Shown piece by piece: positions 6,848 to 15,009 of a DNA stretch of 59,530 nucleotides. Origin of the DNA: Bacteroidota bacterium. GTDB lineage: Bacteria > Bacteroidota > Bacteroidia > UKL13-3. The stretch lies in the NCBI GenBank assembly GCA_947460345.1, contig CANHGM010000018.1, positions 1-59,530 of the forward strand, in the 5' to 3' direction. The first letter of the stretch is position 1, and each line of letters opens with the position of its first letter. The position numbers and the translations under genes were made by a program. The notes below the pieces were generated by a model that was not told the origin of the DNA, ran no database searches, and was given only the letters and a program-made list of their open reading frames with translations.

Positions 6848-9619
6848 TTAGAAAGTCAGACCGGCTCTTATGCCAAAGTATCTTACAAAACTCCCGTAGT
6901 TGTAAAAAACACCCCCTTGCAAAATCTTCATAATGACATTGGCCCCAATATGGAAATAACCACCACTTCCATAAGTGTCTTTTATACTCTTAGGTGTAAA
7001 AATAGGTATATAATAAAAAACCTCAGGATTAGCAACCACACCATTTGCAGCTTTTAATATATATCTGAATCCAATAGGAATAGTAATAAGGCCTCTTATG
7101 CCATCATTCACTTGGTTTTTTGAGTTTCTAAATTTAGAATTAAATAAATGCCAATCATAACCAACACTAAAACATAATGGTTTTTTAATTGAAGATGTCC
7201 AAAGTTGTCCATAAGTAAGTCCCCATGAAGTTGCAGCAGAAGAATCATCAGATTTAAATTTTGTTCCACCGTATGCATTTATATATGTTTCTCTTCTTTC
7301 TTTGTTTACAAATGTAACACCAACCCCAAATGTCGAATTGGTTGGTCTGTAAGCAAAAGTCATTAAACTAGCAGCAAATGTTTTGTAATGAAATTCTTCC
7401 ATATCTATAGCTTCACCCCATTTCCCATCAAATTTTGGTTTGAAATTATCATTTCCATAATCTTCTTTTTTTCTGGTTTTATAATTTTTGTCTATATATA
7501 TAACTTTATCGCTGCAATAGCTACCATCAGGTAAACCGCCAATTTTAGCAGCTTTTTGAAGAATGGTTAACATATCAAACTTAGCAGAGTCATTTTTTTT
7601 ATCATCTTCTTTTTGTTCTATTTTGGTATAATATCCAGAACCTTCGTTAGGTTTAATTTCAGTTATTTTTACTTCTACTCTTCTATTTTTTGCTCTGCCT
7701 TCATCATTGTCGTTAAATCCTATAGGTGGTTGAGTCTCACCATAACCCACAGCTGCAATTCTGTTTTCAGAAATGTTTTTACTAACTAAGAATGTTTTTA
7801 CACTTGTTACCCTTTCTTGAGATAGTTTCAAATTGGCTTCATCACTACCAACATTGTCAGTATGGCCGCCTAATTCTATCACAATATCACTGCGGCTCAT
7901 GATGTTTACTATTTTTTCAAGTTCTACTTTAGATTCTTCTTTGATAGTAGCTTTACCATAATCGAAGAATATACTTTTAAGTTCGAATTTATCACCAATT
8001 TTTATACGAGTAACTTTATAATTGACAATAGCTTCTAGACTGTTTTCTTCGCTAAGCCAGTCTGATTTTTCTTTATATACTGATAAATCTATTTGTGCAA
8101 CAGCAACTTTATAGTCTTCTACTAATTGTTGGTATTTTTTTAATTCTTCTCCAATTTCAGTTGATTTAGATTCTATTAATTGTTGTAATCTGGCATAGTA
8201 GCTATCAAGTTTCACTTTCAAATCATTAATAATAGTAATCTGTTCGCCCATCTTGTCTTGAATTGAAGCTTTTGATTGATATAATTCTGGTTTGGTTAAA
8301 TCTAAAATATCTTGAAGGAATAAATAGCCTTTCATGTCTATCACAACTAAATATTTTTTACGTGCAGGGAGAGAAACATAGTATTTGCCATCTTTTTCAG
8401 CACTTGAAATATGAGCCACTTCTTTATTGGTTTCAAAATCTAAATATTTTAATACCACACCAGCTGCAGAGTCTACTTCATTGGTAACTGTACCTTTGAC
8501 TGTAAAAGTTTTTTCAGGACGCATGCTTAAAGGCATGATAAATTCAAATAAGTCATATCCACCATACCCATCAGGAGCATCATATATGGTTGTATAAGCT
8601 TTGTTCCCAGAGGCTGGAATGGTCATAAATTTATCATCTTCTAAAGTATTTATATATCTGCCTAAATTTACGGGTTCGCTCCAATTAGTCCAACTGTCGT
8701 CCATTCTTTTACTCATATATATATCAAAACCCCCAAAACCATTAGGTTTGTTAGAACAGAAATATAGTGTTTTATTATCAGCAGCTAGAATAGGGCTGTT
8801 TTCTCTAAAACCTTTTTTGTTGATAGCTTTGCCAATATTCATAGGAGTAGACCAACCATTTTCACCTAAAAAGCTAATGAAAATATCAGCTTCATCTTTG
8901 TCTTCTCTGTCGCTACAAAAAACCAAAGTTCTACCATCAGGACCTAAACAAGCATGAGCTTCCCGGTTTTTAGAATTTATGGTACCACCCAAGTTACAAG
9001 GCATAGACCAACCCGAGCCAGTCTTAACGCTATAGAACAAGTCACCATCTCCAAAAGTACCGCTGAAGTTACCAAACATAATAGCTGTATTTCCATCACT
9101 ACTGGTACTCATCACTGATTCATGATTAGTCGTATTCCAATTTTCAACATTTGTAGGCGAACTCCATGAACCGTCATTTTGTTTTTCACTCATAAATACA
9201 TCTTCTCCGCCTTTTCCAGCAGTATAATCACTTCCTATATAATATAATTTCTTACCATCGCTTGAAACATGAGTAAAATATTTACTTTTACCAGTATTTA
9301 TTTTATTACCTAAATTGACCAAACGAGTTTCATCATCAGGTCTTTCTAGTAACAAAATCCAAAGGTTGGCAGTGGCCGTATCCGCAGTAATGTTTTTTGA
9401 CTTATATAATTTTAAAGCTTCAATGGCTTTGTCAAATTGGCGTTGAGAAAAATAGCATTTAGATAGAGGTAAATATTTTGAAGGAGTAGTTTTAACTTCT
9501 CTTTCATATTTAACCATAGCTTTTACATATTCTTTCTTTTTGTAAAACTCGTCGCTTGTTTGGGCATTGATGCTCCAATAACTTAAGAGCAAACCTAAAA
9601 ATAGTAGTTTTTTTTTCAT
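6848..9619 (-). CDS. OmpA-family envelope protein with TPR, PD40 propeller and C-terminal barrel-like domain
   Basis: A large cell-envelope protein that should bind peptidoglycan. In order: a signal peptide ending near NAQ; TPR-like helices to about residue 110; a PD40 beta-propeller at about 115-365 with repeats such as GPDGRTLVFCSDRED and ADNKTLYFCSNKPNG; a carboxypeptidase-regulatory-like fold (FTVKGTVTNEVDSAAGVVL); a coiled coil; and an OmpA domain with SIFFDYGKATI, ELGGHTDNVGS and RRVEV. About 240 further residues look like outer-membrane strands and end in a terminal Phe (FGIRAGLTF), which is unusual after an OmpA domain. The first ATG is at 9619; a TTG nine bases upstream is less likely. 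The first part resembles T9SS PorE architecture, but identity is not established. Confidence 0.85.
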   Translation of the reverse strand: MKKKLLFLGLLLSYWSINAQTSDEFYKKKEYVKAMVKYEREVKTTPSKYLPLSKCYFSQRQFDKAIEALKLYKSKNITADTATANLWILLLERPDDETRLVNLGNKINTGKSKYFTHVSSDGKKLYYIGSDYTAGKGGEDVFMSEKQNDGSWSSPTNVENWNTTNHESVMSTSSDGNTAIMFGNFSGTFGDGDLFYSVKTGSGWSMPCNLGGTINSKNREAHACLGPDGRTLVFCSDREDKDEADIFISFLGENGWSTPMNIGKAINKKGFRENSPILAADNKTLYFCSNKPNGFGGFDIYMSKRMDDSWTNWSEPVNLGRYINTLEDDKFMTIPASGNKAYTTIYDAPDGYGGYDLFEFIMPLSMRPEKTFTVKGTVTNEVDSAAGVVLKYLDFETNKEVAHISSAEKDGKYYVSLPARKKYLVVIDMKGYLFLQDILDLTKPELYQSKASIQDKMGEQITIINDLKVKLDSYYARLQQLIESKSTEIGEELKKYQQLVEDYKVAVAQIDLSVYKEKSDWLSEENSLEAIVNYKVTRIKIGDKFELKSIFFDYGKATIKEESKVELEKIVNIMSRSDIVIELGGHTDNVGSDEANLKLSQERVTSVKTFLVSKNISENRIAAVGYGETQPPIGFNDNDEGRAKNRRVEVKITEIKPNEGSGYYTKIEQKEDDKKNDSAKFDMLTILQKAAKIGGLPDGSYCSDKVIYIDKNYKTRKKEDYGNDNFKPKFDGKWGEAIDMEEFHYKTFAASLMTFAYRPTNSTFGVGVTFVNKERRETYINAYGGTKFKSDDSSAATSWGLTYGQLWTSSIKKPLCFSVGYDWHLFNSKFRNSKNQVNDGIRGLITIPIGFRYILKAANGVVANPEVFYYIPIFTPKSIKDTYGSGGYFHIGANVIMKILQGGVFYNYGSFVRYFGIRAGLTF

Positions 9620-9772
9620 TGTATCCAAATGTGTTAGTTAAGTATTGCAAAGCAAAGGAATTCATACGTATAAATGTATAACATATTAATAGTATTTTGA
9701 ATAACATATGCAAGGTATTGACAGCATATTCAATTTTATGATTTTTGTCATGTTATTTAGATTTGTTATAAA

Positions 9773-9780
9773 TAAATTTG
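9773..9780 (+). promoter_or_regulatory. -7 element before the porin/Rieske/imelysin operon
   Basis: TAAATTTG followed by C matches the TAnnTTTG consensus and would give a leader of about 50 bases before the ATG at 9837. A TTTG exists further upstream at 9744, but its spacing (25) is longer than normal, so this call is moderate. No iron-box operator was recognised by eye. Confidence 0.4.
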
Positions 9781-9836
9781 CATCATGTTATTAAAAACAG
9801 TTTAATTTGTACTGTTTAAAATCAATCTAAATAATT

Positions 9837-11060
9837 ATGTTAAAGTTAAGATTTGCAGCACTATGTATATTAGTTGCTCTTAAAAGTCAAGTGTCATCTC
9901 AAATAATTACCCATGAAGATTCGCTGGCGGCAGGTCTTCAAATTAAAGGGAACAGAGCTACAGCTATATCTGGTTATGGTGAAATTGTATATAATCAAGA
10001 TTTTAAAACCAAAACAGGTAAAACGGATTTGAGAAGAAATATATTATTTTTAGGTTATAGATACAATGATAAGTTAACTTTTTTTTCGGAGATGGAACTC
10101 GAACACGCCAAAGTAGAATCAGGGGCACCTTCAGGTGAAATTAGTATGGAACAATGTTTCATCAAATTTGATGTCAACAGATTAAATTATATAGTTGCTG
10201 GTTTATTTATTCCTAGAATTGGTATCATCAATGAAAACCACTTGCCAACCACTTTTAATGGTAACGACAGACCCATGACCGAAAGGATGGTTATCCCAGC
10301 TACATGGAGAGAAATTGGCGTGGCTTATTATGGTCAAACTAGAGCCATACCGGGTTTAAATTATAATGTATCATTAATGAACGGACTAGATGCTCAAAAC
10401 TTTACATTAGAAACAGGTATTAGAGATGGAAGAGGAGAAGGTTCTTTGGCCAGCTCGAGGCAAAAAGCCATACATGCTTCAGCATTATATTTTTATGGAC
10501 CATGGCGAATACAAGCCTCGGGTTTGGTTGCTGGTAGTATTGGATTAGACAATAAAAATGCTGACTTTGTTGGGTTAAACACAGGATGGATGGGAACAAC
10601 TGTATATCTTGGCGATTTTAATGTTCAATATAGAAAAAAAGGATTGACTATTAAATCATTGGTTTCATATGTTTCAATACCAGAAGCAGAGAAAATAATT
10701 ACTGCTTATGCAAACAATGTAGCAACTGCATATATGGGAAGTTATATAGAAATTGCAAAAGATATTTTATATAAAAAACATAATGGTTCTAAACAGTTCA
10801 TACCATTTGTAAGATATGAATATATAGACATGAATCTTTCACTATCAGCTAAAGCCATTGAAAATAAGTACTATACCCAAAACCATATATTTGCAGGTTT
10901 TACATATATGCCCGCTAGAGGTGTAGCAGTGAAGCTAGATTACCACTATATAGCTAATGGTGAGTTTAATCAAAGACTTATAACTGTTCCTGAACCATTG
11001 GCTAGACCCTATTACACACAACAGCATTTTATGAATTTAGGGGTTTGCTATTCATTCTAA
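9837..11060 (+). CDS. Outer-membrane porin-like beta-barrel protein
   Basis: A 407-residue barrel with an N-terminal signal peptide (cleavage near SQVSSQ). It has alternating amphipathic strands throughout, for example TDLRRNILFLGYRYNDKLTFFSE, given here only as a strand example, and a final strand ending in Phe (MNLGVCYSF). Features such as SGYGEIVYN, FSEMELEHA and GLFIPRIGIINENH resemble the phosphate-selective or OprP-like porins found in Bacteroidota. It is first in a close-packed operon, with the Rieske gene 9 bases downstream. Its probable task is passage of the ion or small ligand handled by the periplasmic proteins of the operon; the ligand is not known. Confidence 0.75.
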   Translation: MLKLRFAALCILVALKSQVSSQIITHEDSLAAGLQIKGNRATAISGYGEIVYNQDFKTKTGKTDLRRNILFLGYRYNDKLTFFSEMELEHAKVESGAPSGEISMEQCFIKFDVNRLNYIVAGLFIPRIGIINENHLPTTFNGNDRPMTERMVIPATWREIGVAYYGQTRAIPGLNYNVSLMNGLDAQNFTLETGIRDGRGEGSLASSRQKAIHASALYFYGPWRIQASGLVAGSIGLDNKNADFVGLNTGWMGTTVYLGDFNVQYRKKGLTIKSLVSYVSIPEAEKIITAYANNVATAYMGSYIEIAKDILYKKHNGSKQFIPFVRYEYIDMNLSLSAKAIENKYYTQNHIFAGFTYMPARGVAVKLDYHYIANGEFNQRLITVPEPLARPYYTQQHFMNLGVCYSF

Positions 11061-11069
11061 AAGATATAT

Positions 11070-11504
11070 ATGAAATTAAGTAGAAGAAGTTTTTTATCTA
11101 ACAGTTGTAAATCGTGTGGAGCCATGATGCTTGCAGGAACAATTGCAAGTACACTAGAATCGTGTAATACATTAGCCGTATATAAAACCAGTTTAAACAA
11201 TAACGAAATTTTGGTTCCGGTGGCTGAAATGCTTGACATACAAAGAAAAATTATAAGAGCCAGCAATTTAGAATATGACATTTTATTGGTCAAAAAAACA
11301 GAAGCCCTTTATACAGCCATGGTATTAAAGTGCACACATGAAGATTGGTTATTATCTGCAGGAGAAAAATCAATTAATTGTACAGCACATGGGAGTGTAT
11401 TTGATTTTGATGGAAAAGTACTAGTGGGCCCTGCTATTAACCCATTGACCATATTGCAAACACATATAAATCAAACCAATATTCATATAAAAATAAATAA
11501 CTAA
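11070..11504 (+). CDS. Rieske [2Fe-2S] protein with Tat-type signal
   Basis: A small exported electron-transfer protein. The N-terminus has a twin-arginine signal (SRRSFLS) and then a hydrophobic stretch. The cluster ligands are clear: C88-T-H90 and C104-T-A-H107, separated by 13 residues, followed by GSVFDFDGKVLVGPA as in Rieske folds. It is 144 residues, a Rieske domain only. It is not next to cytochrome b or c1 genes, so it is not the bc1-complex subunit. It sits between a porin and an imelysin gene, and its stop shares a base with the imelysin start. Electron transfer to or from the di-heme protein of the same operon is an inference. Confidence 0.88.
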   Translation: MKLSRRSFLSNSCKSCGAMMLAGTIASTLESCNTLAVYKTSLNNNEILVPVAEMLDIQRKIIRASNLEYDILLVKKTEALYTAMVLKCTHEDWLLSAGEKSINCTAHGSVFDFDGKVLVGPAINPLTILQTHINQTNIHIKINN

Positions 11505-12556
11505 TGAAAAAATTTGTATATATAATAATTGGCATCTTCTTAGTTGGTTTTCAACAATGCAAAAAAAACAAAACAGTTGACAAAAGTGTTGAAATAGCAA
11601 ATGAAATACTATATGATTTTCCTTCAAAAGTTTTAATTCCAAACTTATATCAATTAAATCAAGAAGCAAAGAATTTGTTATCATCTGTTGAAATTTTTGT
11701 AAATAAAAGTGATGAATCTAATTTGAATACAGCACAGAATGCATGGTTGAAAACTAGGGTTGAATGGGAAAAATCAGAAGCTTGTTTGTTTGGACCAGTT
11801 TCTACGCTAAACTTAGATCCTGCTATAGATTCATGGCCTGTAAACTTTGTTGAAATTGATTCGGTCATTAAAGGTAGCATAAGTTTTTCGGATACTTATA
11901 TTGATAATTTAGCAAACACATTAAAAGGTTTTCATTGTATTGAGTATATGTTGTTTGGAAAAAGTAAATCAAGAAAAGCTTCAGATTTGACAACAAAACA
12001 AAAAGATTATTTGGTTGCAGTAACCAAACATTTAAATCGAATTACATTTCAAATGCATCATGAGTGGATTGAAACGGGGAATAATTTTTCTCAAAATATA
12101 ACCTTAGCTGGAACAAAATATAGTATATATAAAACCAAAAGAGAAGCTTTGTTAGAAATTACTAAAGCCATGAGTGAAATTATAGCTGAAGTTGGATTAA
12201 GTAAAATTGATGCACCATTTGCAGCACAAGACTCTACACTAGAAGAATCACCATTTGCATTAAACTCATGGCAAGATTTTAAAAACAATATATTAGGAGC
12301 AAGAAATGTATATACATCTTCAAGTCATAATGGCGTTCAGAAATTTGTAACAGAATATAACAAATCATTAGATGCGACTATCCTTCAAAATTTTGATATA
12401 TGTTTAAAATCTATAGATTCGTTTAAAGAACCATTTGGAAGAAGTATATACTCTCAACCCGCAGCTGTTCAATCGTTGCAGTCACAATTGTCGGCTTTGA
12501 GGTATAATTTAGAAAGTGAATTGGTGCGTTTAATTGAAGCAAAAATTATTGAGTAA
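11504..12556 (+). CDS. Imelysin-family (M75) periplasmic lipoprotein
   Basis: Imelysin-like proteins are linked to iron uptake (IrpA/EfeO relatives), and most are thought to bind rather than cut substrate. Seen: an N-terminal signal with a likely lipid Cys in GFQQC, the conserved WP region (DSWPVNF), and the hallmark GxHxxE motif in GFHCIEYMLFG (H144, E147). Helical repeats fill the rest; the length of 350 fits the family. It overlaps the Rieske stop and the di-heme gene start by one base each (TAATG). Co-location with a di-heme oxidoreductase is a known arrangement for this family, supporting an iron role. Confidence 0.88.
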   Translation: MKKFVYIIIGIFLVGFQQCKKNKTVDKSVEIANEILYDFPSKVLIPNLYQLNQEAKNLLSSVEIFVNKSDESNLNTAQNAWLKTRVEWEKSEACLFGPVSTLNLDPAIDSWPVNFVEIDSVIKGSISFSDTYIDNLANTLKGFHCIEYMLFGKSKSRKASDLTTKQKDYLVAVTKHLNRITFQMHHEWIETGNNFSQNITLAGTKYSIYKTKREALLEITKAMSEIIAEVGLSKIDAPFAAQDSTLEESPFALNSWQDFKNNILGARNVYTSSSHNGVQKFVTEYNKSLDATILQNFDICLKSIDSFKEPFGRSIYSQPAAVQSLQSQLSALRYNLESELVRLIEAKIIE

Positions 12557-13938
12557 TGATTAAAAATATATATAGCTTTTTTGTTGTTTTATTTTTAATT
12601 TCAATTATATATGCTTGTAGGCAATCTAAACCTTTTGATAGTGATGAATATAATGAGGTTTTTACTGCAGATTATCACACGGCGATAGATGATGGTGCTG
12701 GTGCTTATGCTCATCCATTAATTGGATTGTCGGCAAGAGAAGAAGCCTTTCATGATTTAGGCGATGGTTTTTTTGAAACCAATTTTGTTCCAAACCAAGC
12801 TAACTATCATGCCAGTGGCTTAGGTCCTTTATATAATAATATTAGTTGTGTTAGTTGTCATCCATCAGATGGGAGAGGAAAAGCACCATTACCTGGAGAA
12901 GTAATAAACTCAATGTTATTTAAATTGGCATTATCAGGACTTGACAGCAAAGGATTTCCTAACAAAGTACCTGGCTTTGGTGGGCAGTTACAAGACAAAG
13001 CAATTATAGGATCTGCTATTGAAGGGAAAGTTGATGTTCAATATATTGAAAGTAATTTTCAATTTCCAGATGGTGAAACTGTAAAACTAAGAAAACCAAT
13101 ATATACACTTACCAATTTGTATCAACCCATTTCTTCGCAAGTGATTGTATCCCCAAGACTTGCTAGGCCTGTATATGGTGTAGGTTTTTTAGAATCTATC
13201 AGTGAAGAAAGTATATTAAAAAATGTTGACGAAATGGATGTAGATGGGGATGGTATTTCGGGCAAAGCAAATTATGTATATGATTTTGTGAATAATAAAG
13301 AAAAAGTGTTGGGAAGAATTGGCTGGAAAGCATCAGTAGCTAATATCAAAAGCCAAGTGACTAGAGCTTTAAACGAAGATATTGGTATTACTAGTTCAGT
13401 TGTTCCAGATGAACAAATAAAAGGACAAATACAAGAACCCAATTCTTCAGGTATTGAATTGCCTGACTCAATTGTTGATGCCTTAACTTTTTATATTAGA
13501 ACTTTAAGTGTTCCTGCTAGAAGGGATGTTAAGAACCAACAAATCATCCAAGGTAAAAAATTGTTTAGCATTGCTGGATGTGCCAGCTGCCATACCCCAA
13601 ACCATCAAACAGAAATAAACCCTGCATTTAAACCACTTTCAGGATTAAATATATTTCCATATACTGATTTGTTATTGCATGATATGGGGTTAGACTTAGC
13701 TGACGGATTTAGTGAATTTGAGGCCAAAGGCAATGAATGGAGAACGCCACCATTATGGGGTATTGGGCTAACACAAAAAGTAAATGGACATAATAATTTT
13801 TTACATGACGGCAGAGCCCGCAATTTTACAGAAGCCATATTGTGGCATGGAGGAGAAGCCATAAAAGCTAAAACAAAATTTGTAAATTACACTAAAAATG
13901 AAAGATTGGCTTTGATTAAATTTTTAGAAAGCTTATAG
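12556..13938 (+). CDS. Di-heme oxidoreductase (DUF1111, cytochrome c peroxidase-like) lipoprotein
   Basis: A periplasmic protein with two covalent c-type hemes. The lipobox ends at Cys21 (IIYAC). The heme sites are C98-V-S-C101-H102 (SCVSCHPSDGRGK) and C342-A-S-C345-H346 (CASCHTPNH). RTPPLWGIG and FLHDGRARNFTEAILWHGGEA near the C-terminus are typical of DUF1111. In other bacteria this family neighbours imelysins in iron-regulated operons, where a ferrous/ferric oxidoreductase role is suspected. Its one-base overlap with the imelysin gene indicates tight co-expression. A role in redox of iron delivered through the upstream porin is inference. Confidence 0.9.
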   Translation: MIKNIYSFFVVLFLISIIYACRQSKPFDSDEYNEVFTADYHTAIDDGAGAYAHPLIGLSAREEAFHDLGDGFFETNFVPNQANYHASGLGPLYNNISCVSCHPSDGRGKAPLPGEVINSMLFKLALSGLDSKGFPNKVPGFGGQLQDKAIIGSAIEGKVDVQYIESNFQFPDGETVKLRKPIYTLTNLYQPISSQVIVSPRLARPVYGVGFLESISEESILKNVDEMDVDGDGISGKANYVYDFVNNKEKVLGRIGWKASVANIKSQVTRALNEDIGITSSVVPDEQIKGQIQEPNSSGIELPDSIVDALTFYIRTLSVPARRDVKNQQIIQGKKLFSIAGCASCHTPNHQTEINPAFKPLSGLNIFPYTDLLLHDMGLDLADGFSEFEAKGNEWRTPPLWGIGLTQKVNGHNNFLHDGRARNFTEAILWHGGEAIKAKTKFVNYTKNERLALIKFLESL

Positions 13939-13959
13939 TTTTATATATATATTCGCTTC

Positions 13960-14805
13960 ATGATTCATTGGTGCAGAAATATATATATACTTATCTTGTT
14001 TTACGGATGTATGGTTTTTAGAACGGAAGCAGCAAAACCTAAGATATTGTTGATACATGGTATGTTTTTAAATAGTCAATGTTATGATGAATGGGTGCAA
14101 ACATTAAATTCAAAAGGGTTTGACTGTTATAATATTTCATGGCCTACTAAAGAAGAATTAGGGATGGCAAACAGAACCACGACTTCACACCCTGAAATAG
14201 CGAAGTTAACACTCACTAGAATTGTAAACTATTACGATAGCATCATTACAGCGATGCCTGATACCCCATATTTAATTGGACATTCTATGGGTGGTTTGGT
14301 AGTACAATTGTTGTTGCAAAGAGGTAAAGGGAAAGCTGGCGTAGCCATTTGTTCAGCCCCACCTAAGGGTATAAAGTCTTATAAACTTTCATATATAAAA
14401 GCAAACAAACCGGCTTTGGCTTTATTTAAGTCTACCAAACAAGCCTATTTAATGAGTTTTAAAAAATATACTTATGCATTAGCCAATATGCTAATTAAAG
14501 AAGAGCAAAAAAATACTTACAGAAAATGGTTAATGTATGAATCAATGAAAGTATGGAAAGCACCATTAACCAAAGAAGCAAAAATAGATTATAGTAAAAG
14601 TGTAAAACCACTGCTATTAGTGAGTGGAACAAAAGATGTCATTACGCCCAGTATATTGTCAGATAAAACGTATCGTAAGTATAAAAAATACAATCGAAAA
14701 GTTGTTCAAAAGGTATATACCAATAGAGGGCATATGATATTGATGGAAACGGGTTGGATGGATGTATTGAATGATATATCGTTGTGGCTATTGAAACAAA
14801 GTTGA
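13960..14805 (+). CDS. Alpha/beta-hydrolase, exported
   Basis: A lipase/esterase-like hydrolase with an N-terminal hydrophobic segment that probably directs export. Oxyanion-hole region ILLIHGMF; nucleophile S109 in IGHSMGG; probable acid D226 in VSGTKDVITP; His258 in NRGHMILME. The triad is therefore complete. It lies 21 bases after the di-heme gene and so may be the last gene of that operon, although its chemistry has no obvious link to iron. Substrate unknown. Confidence 0.8.
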   Translation: MIHWCRNIYILILFYGCMVFRTEAAKPKILLIHGMFLNSQCYDEWVQTLNSKGFDCYNISWPTKEELGMANRTTTSHPEIAKLTLTRIVNYYDSIITAMPDTPYLIGHSMGGLVVQLLLQRGKGKAGVAICSAPPKGIKSYKLSYIKANKPALALFKSTKQAYLMSFKKYTYALANMLIKEEQKNTYRKWLMYESMKVWKAPLTKEAKIDYSKSVKPLLLVSGTKDVITPSILSDKTYRKYKKYNRKVVQKVYTNRGHMILMETGWMDVLNDISLWLLKQS

Positions 14806-15009
14806 TTTGCTTTGTTTAATTTAATAGTATTTTAAAGAAAGAGCTTATGGAACAAAATTGTTTCATAAATATATTTATGTTACTTATATAGAATTTAGTA
14901 ACAGATTTATCTGTTGTTTTGATGTGTCCAGTCAAAAGTACAGCTTGTTTATATTCAGAAACTCAAATAGATATATACCTATTTAGATTTGATTAAACAA
15001 AGTGAATGG
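14806..15009. other. Intergenic region with -7 element before the TPR gene
   Basis: About 200 bases without a gene. TAGATTTG at 14984-14991 matches TAnnTTTG and places transcription start just before the ATG at 15010, which argues against the in-frame TTG at 14989 being the start. No hairpin terminator is obvious. Confidence 0.4.

Noticed and set aside
14989-15009. TTG as start of the TPR protein
   Set aside because: It lies within the -7 promoter element; the ATG at 15010 is better.
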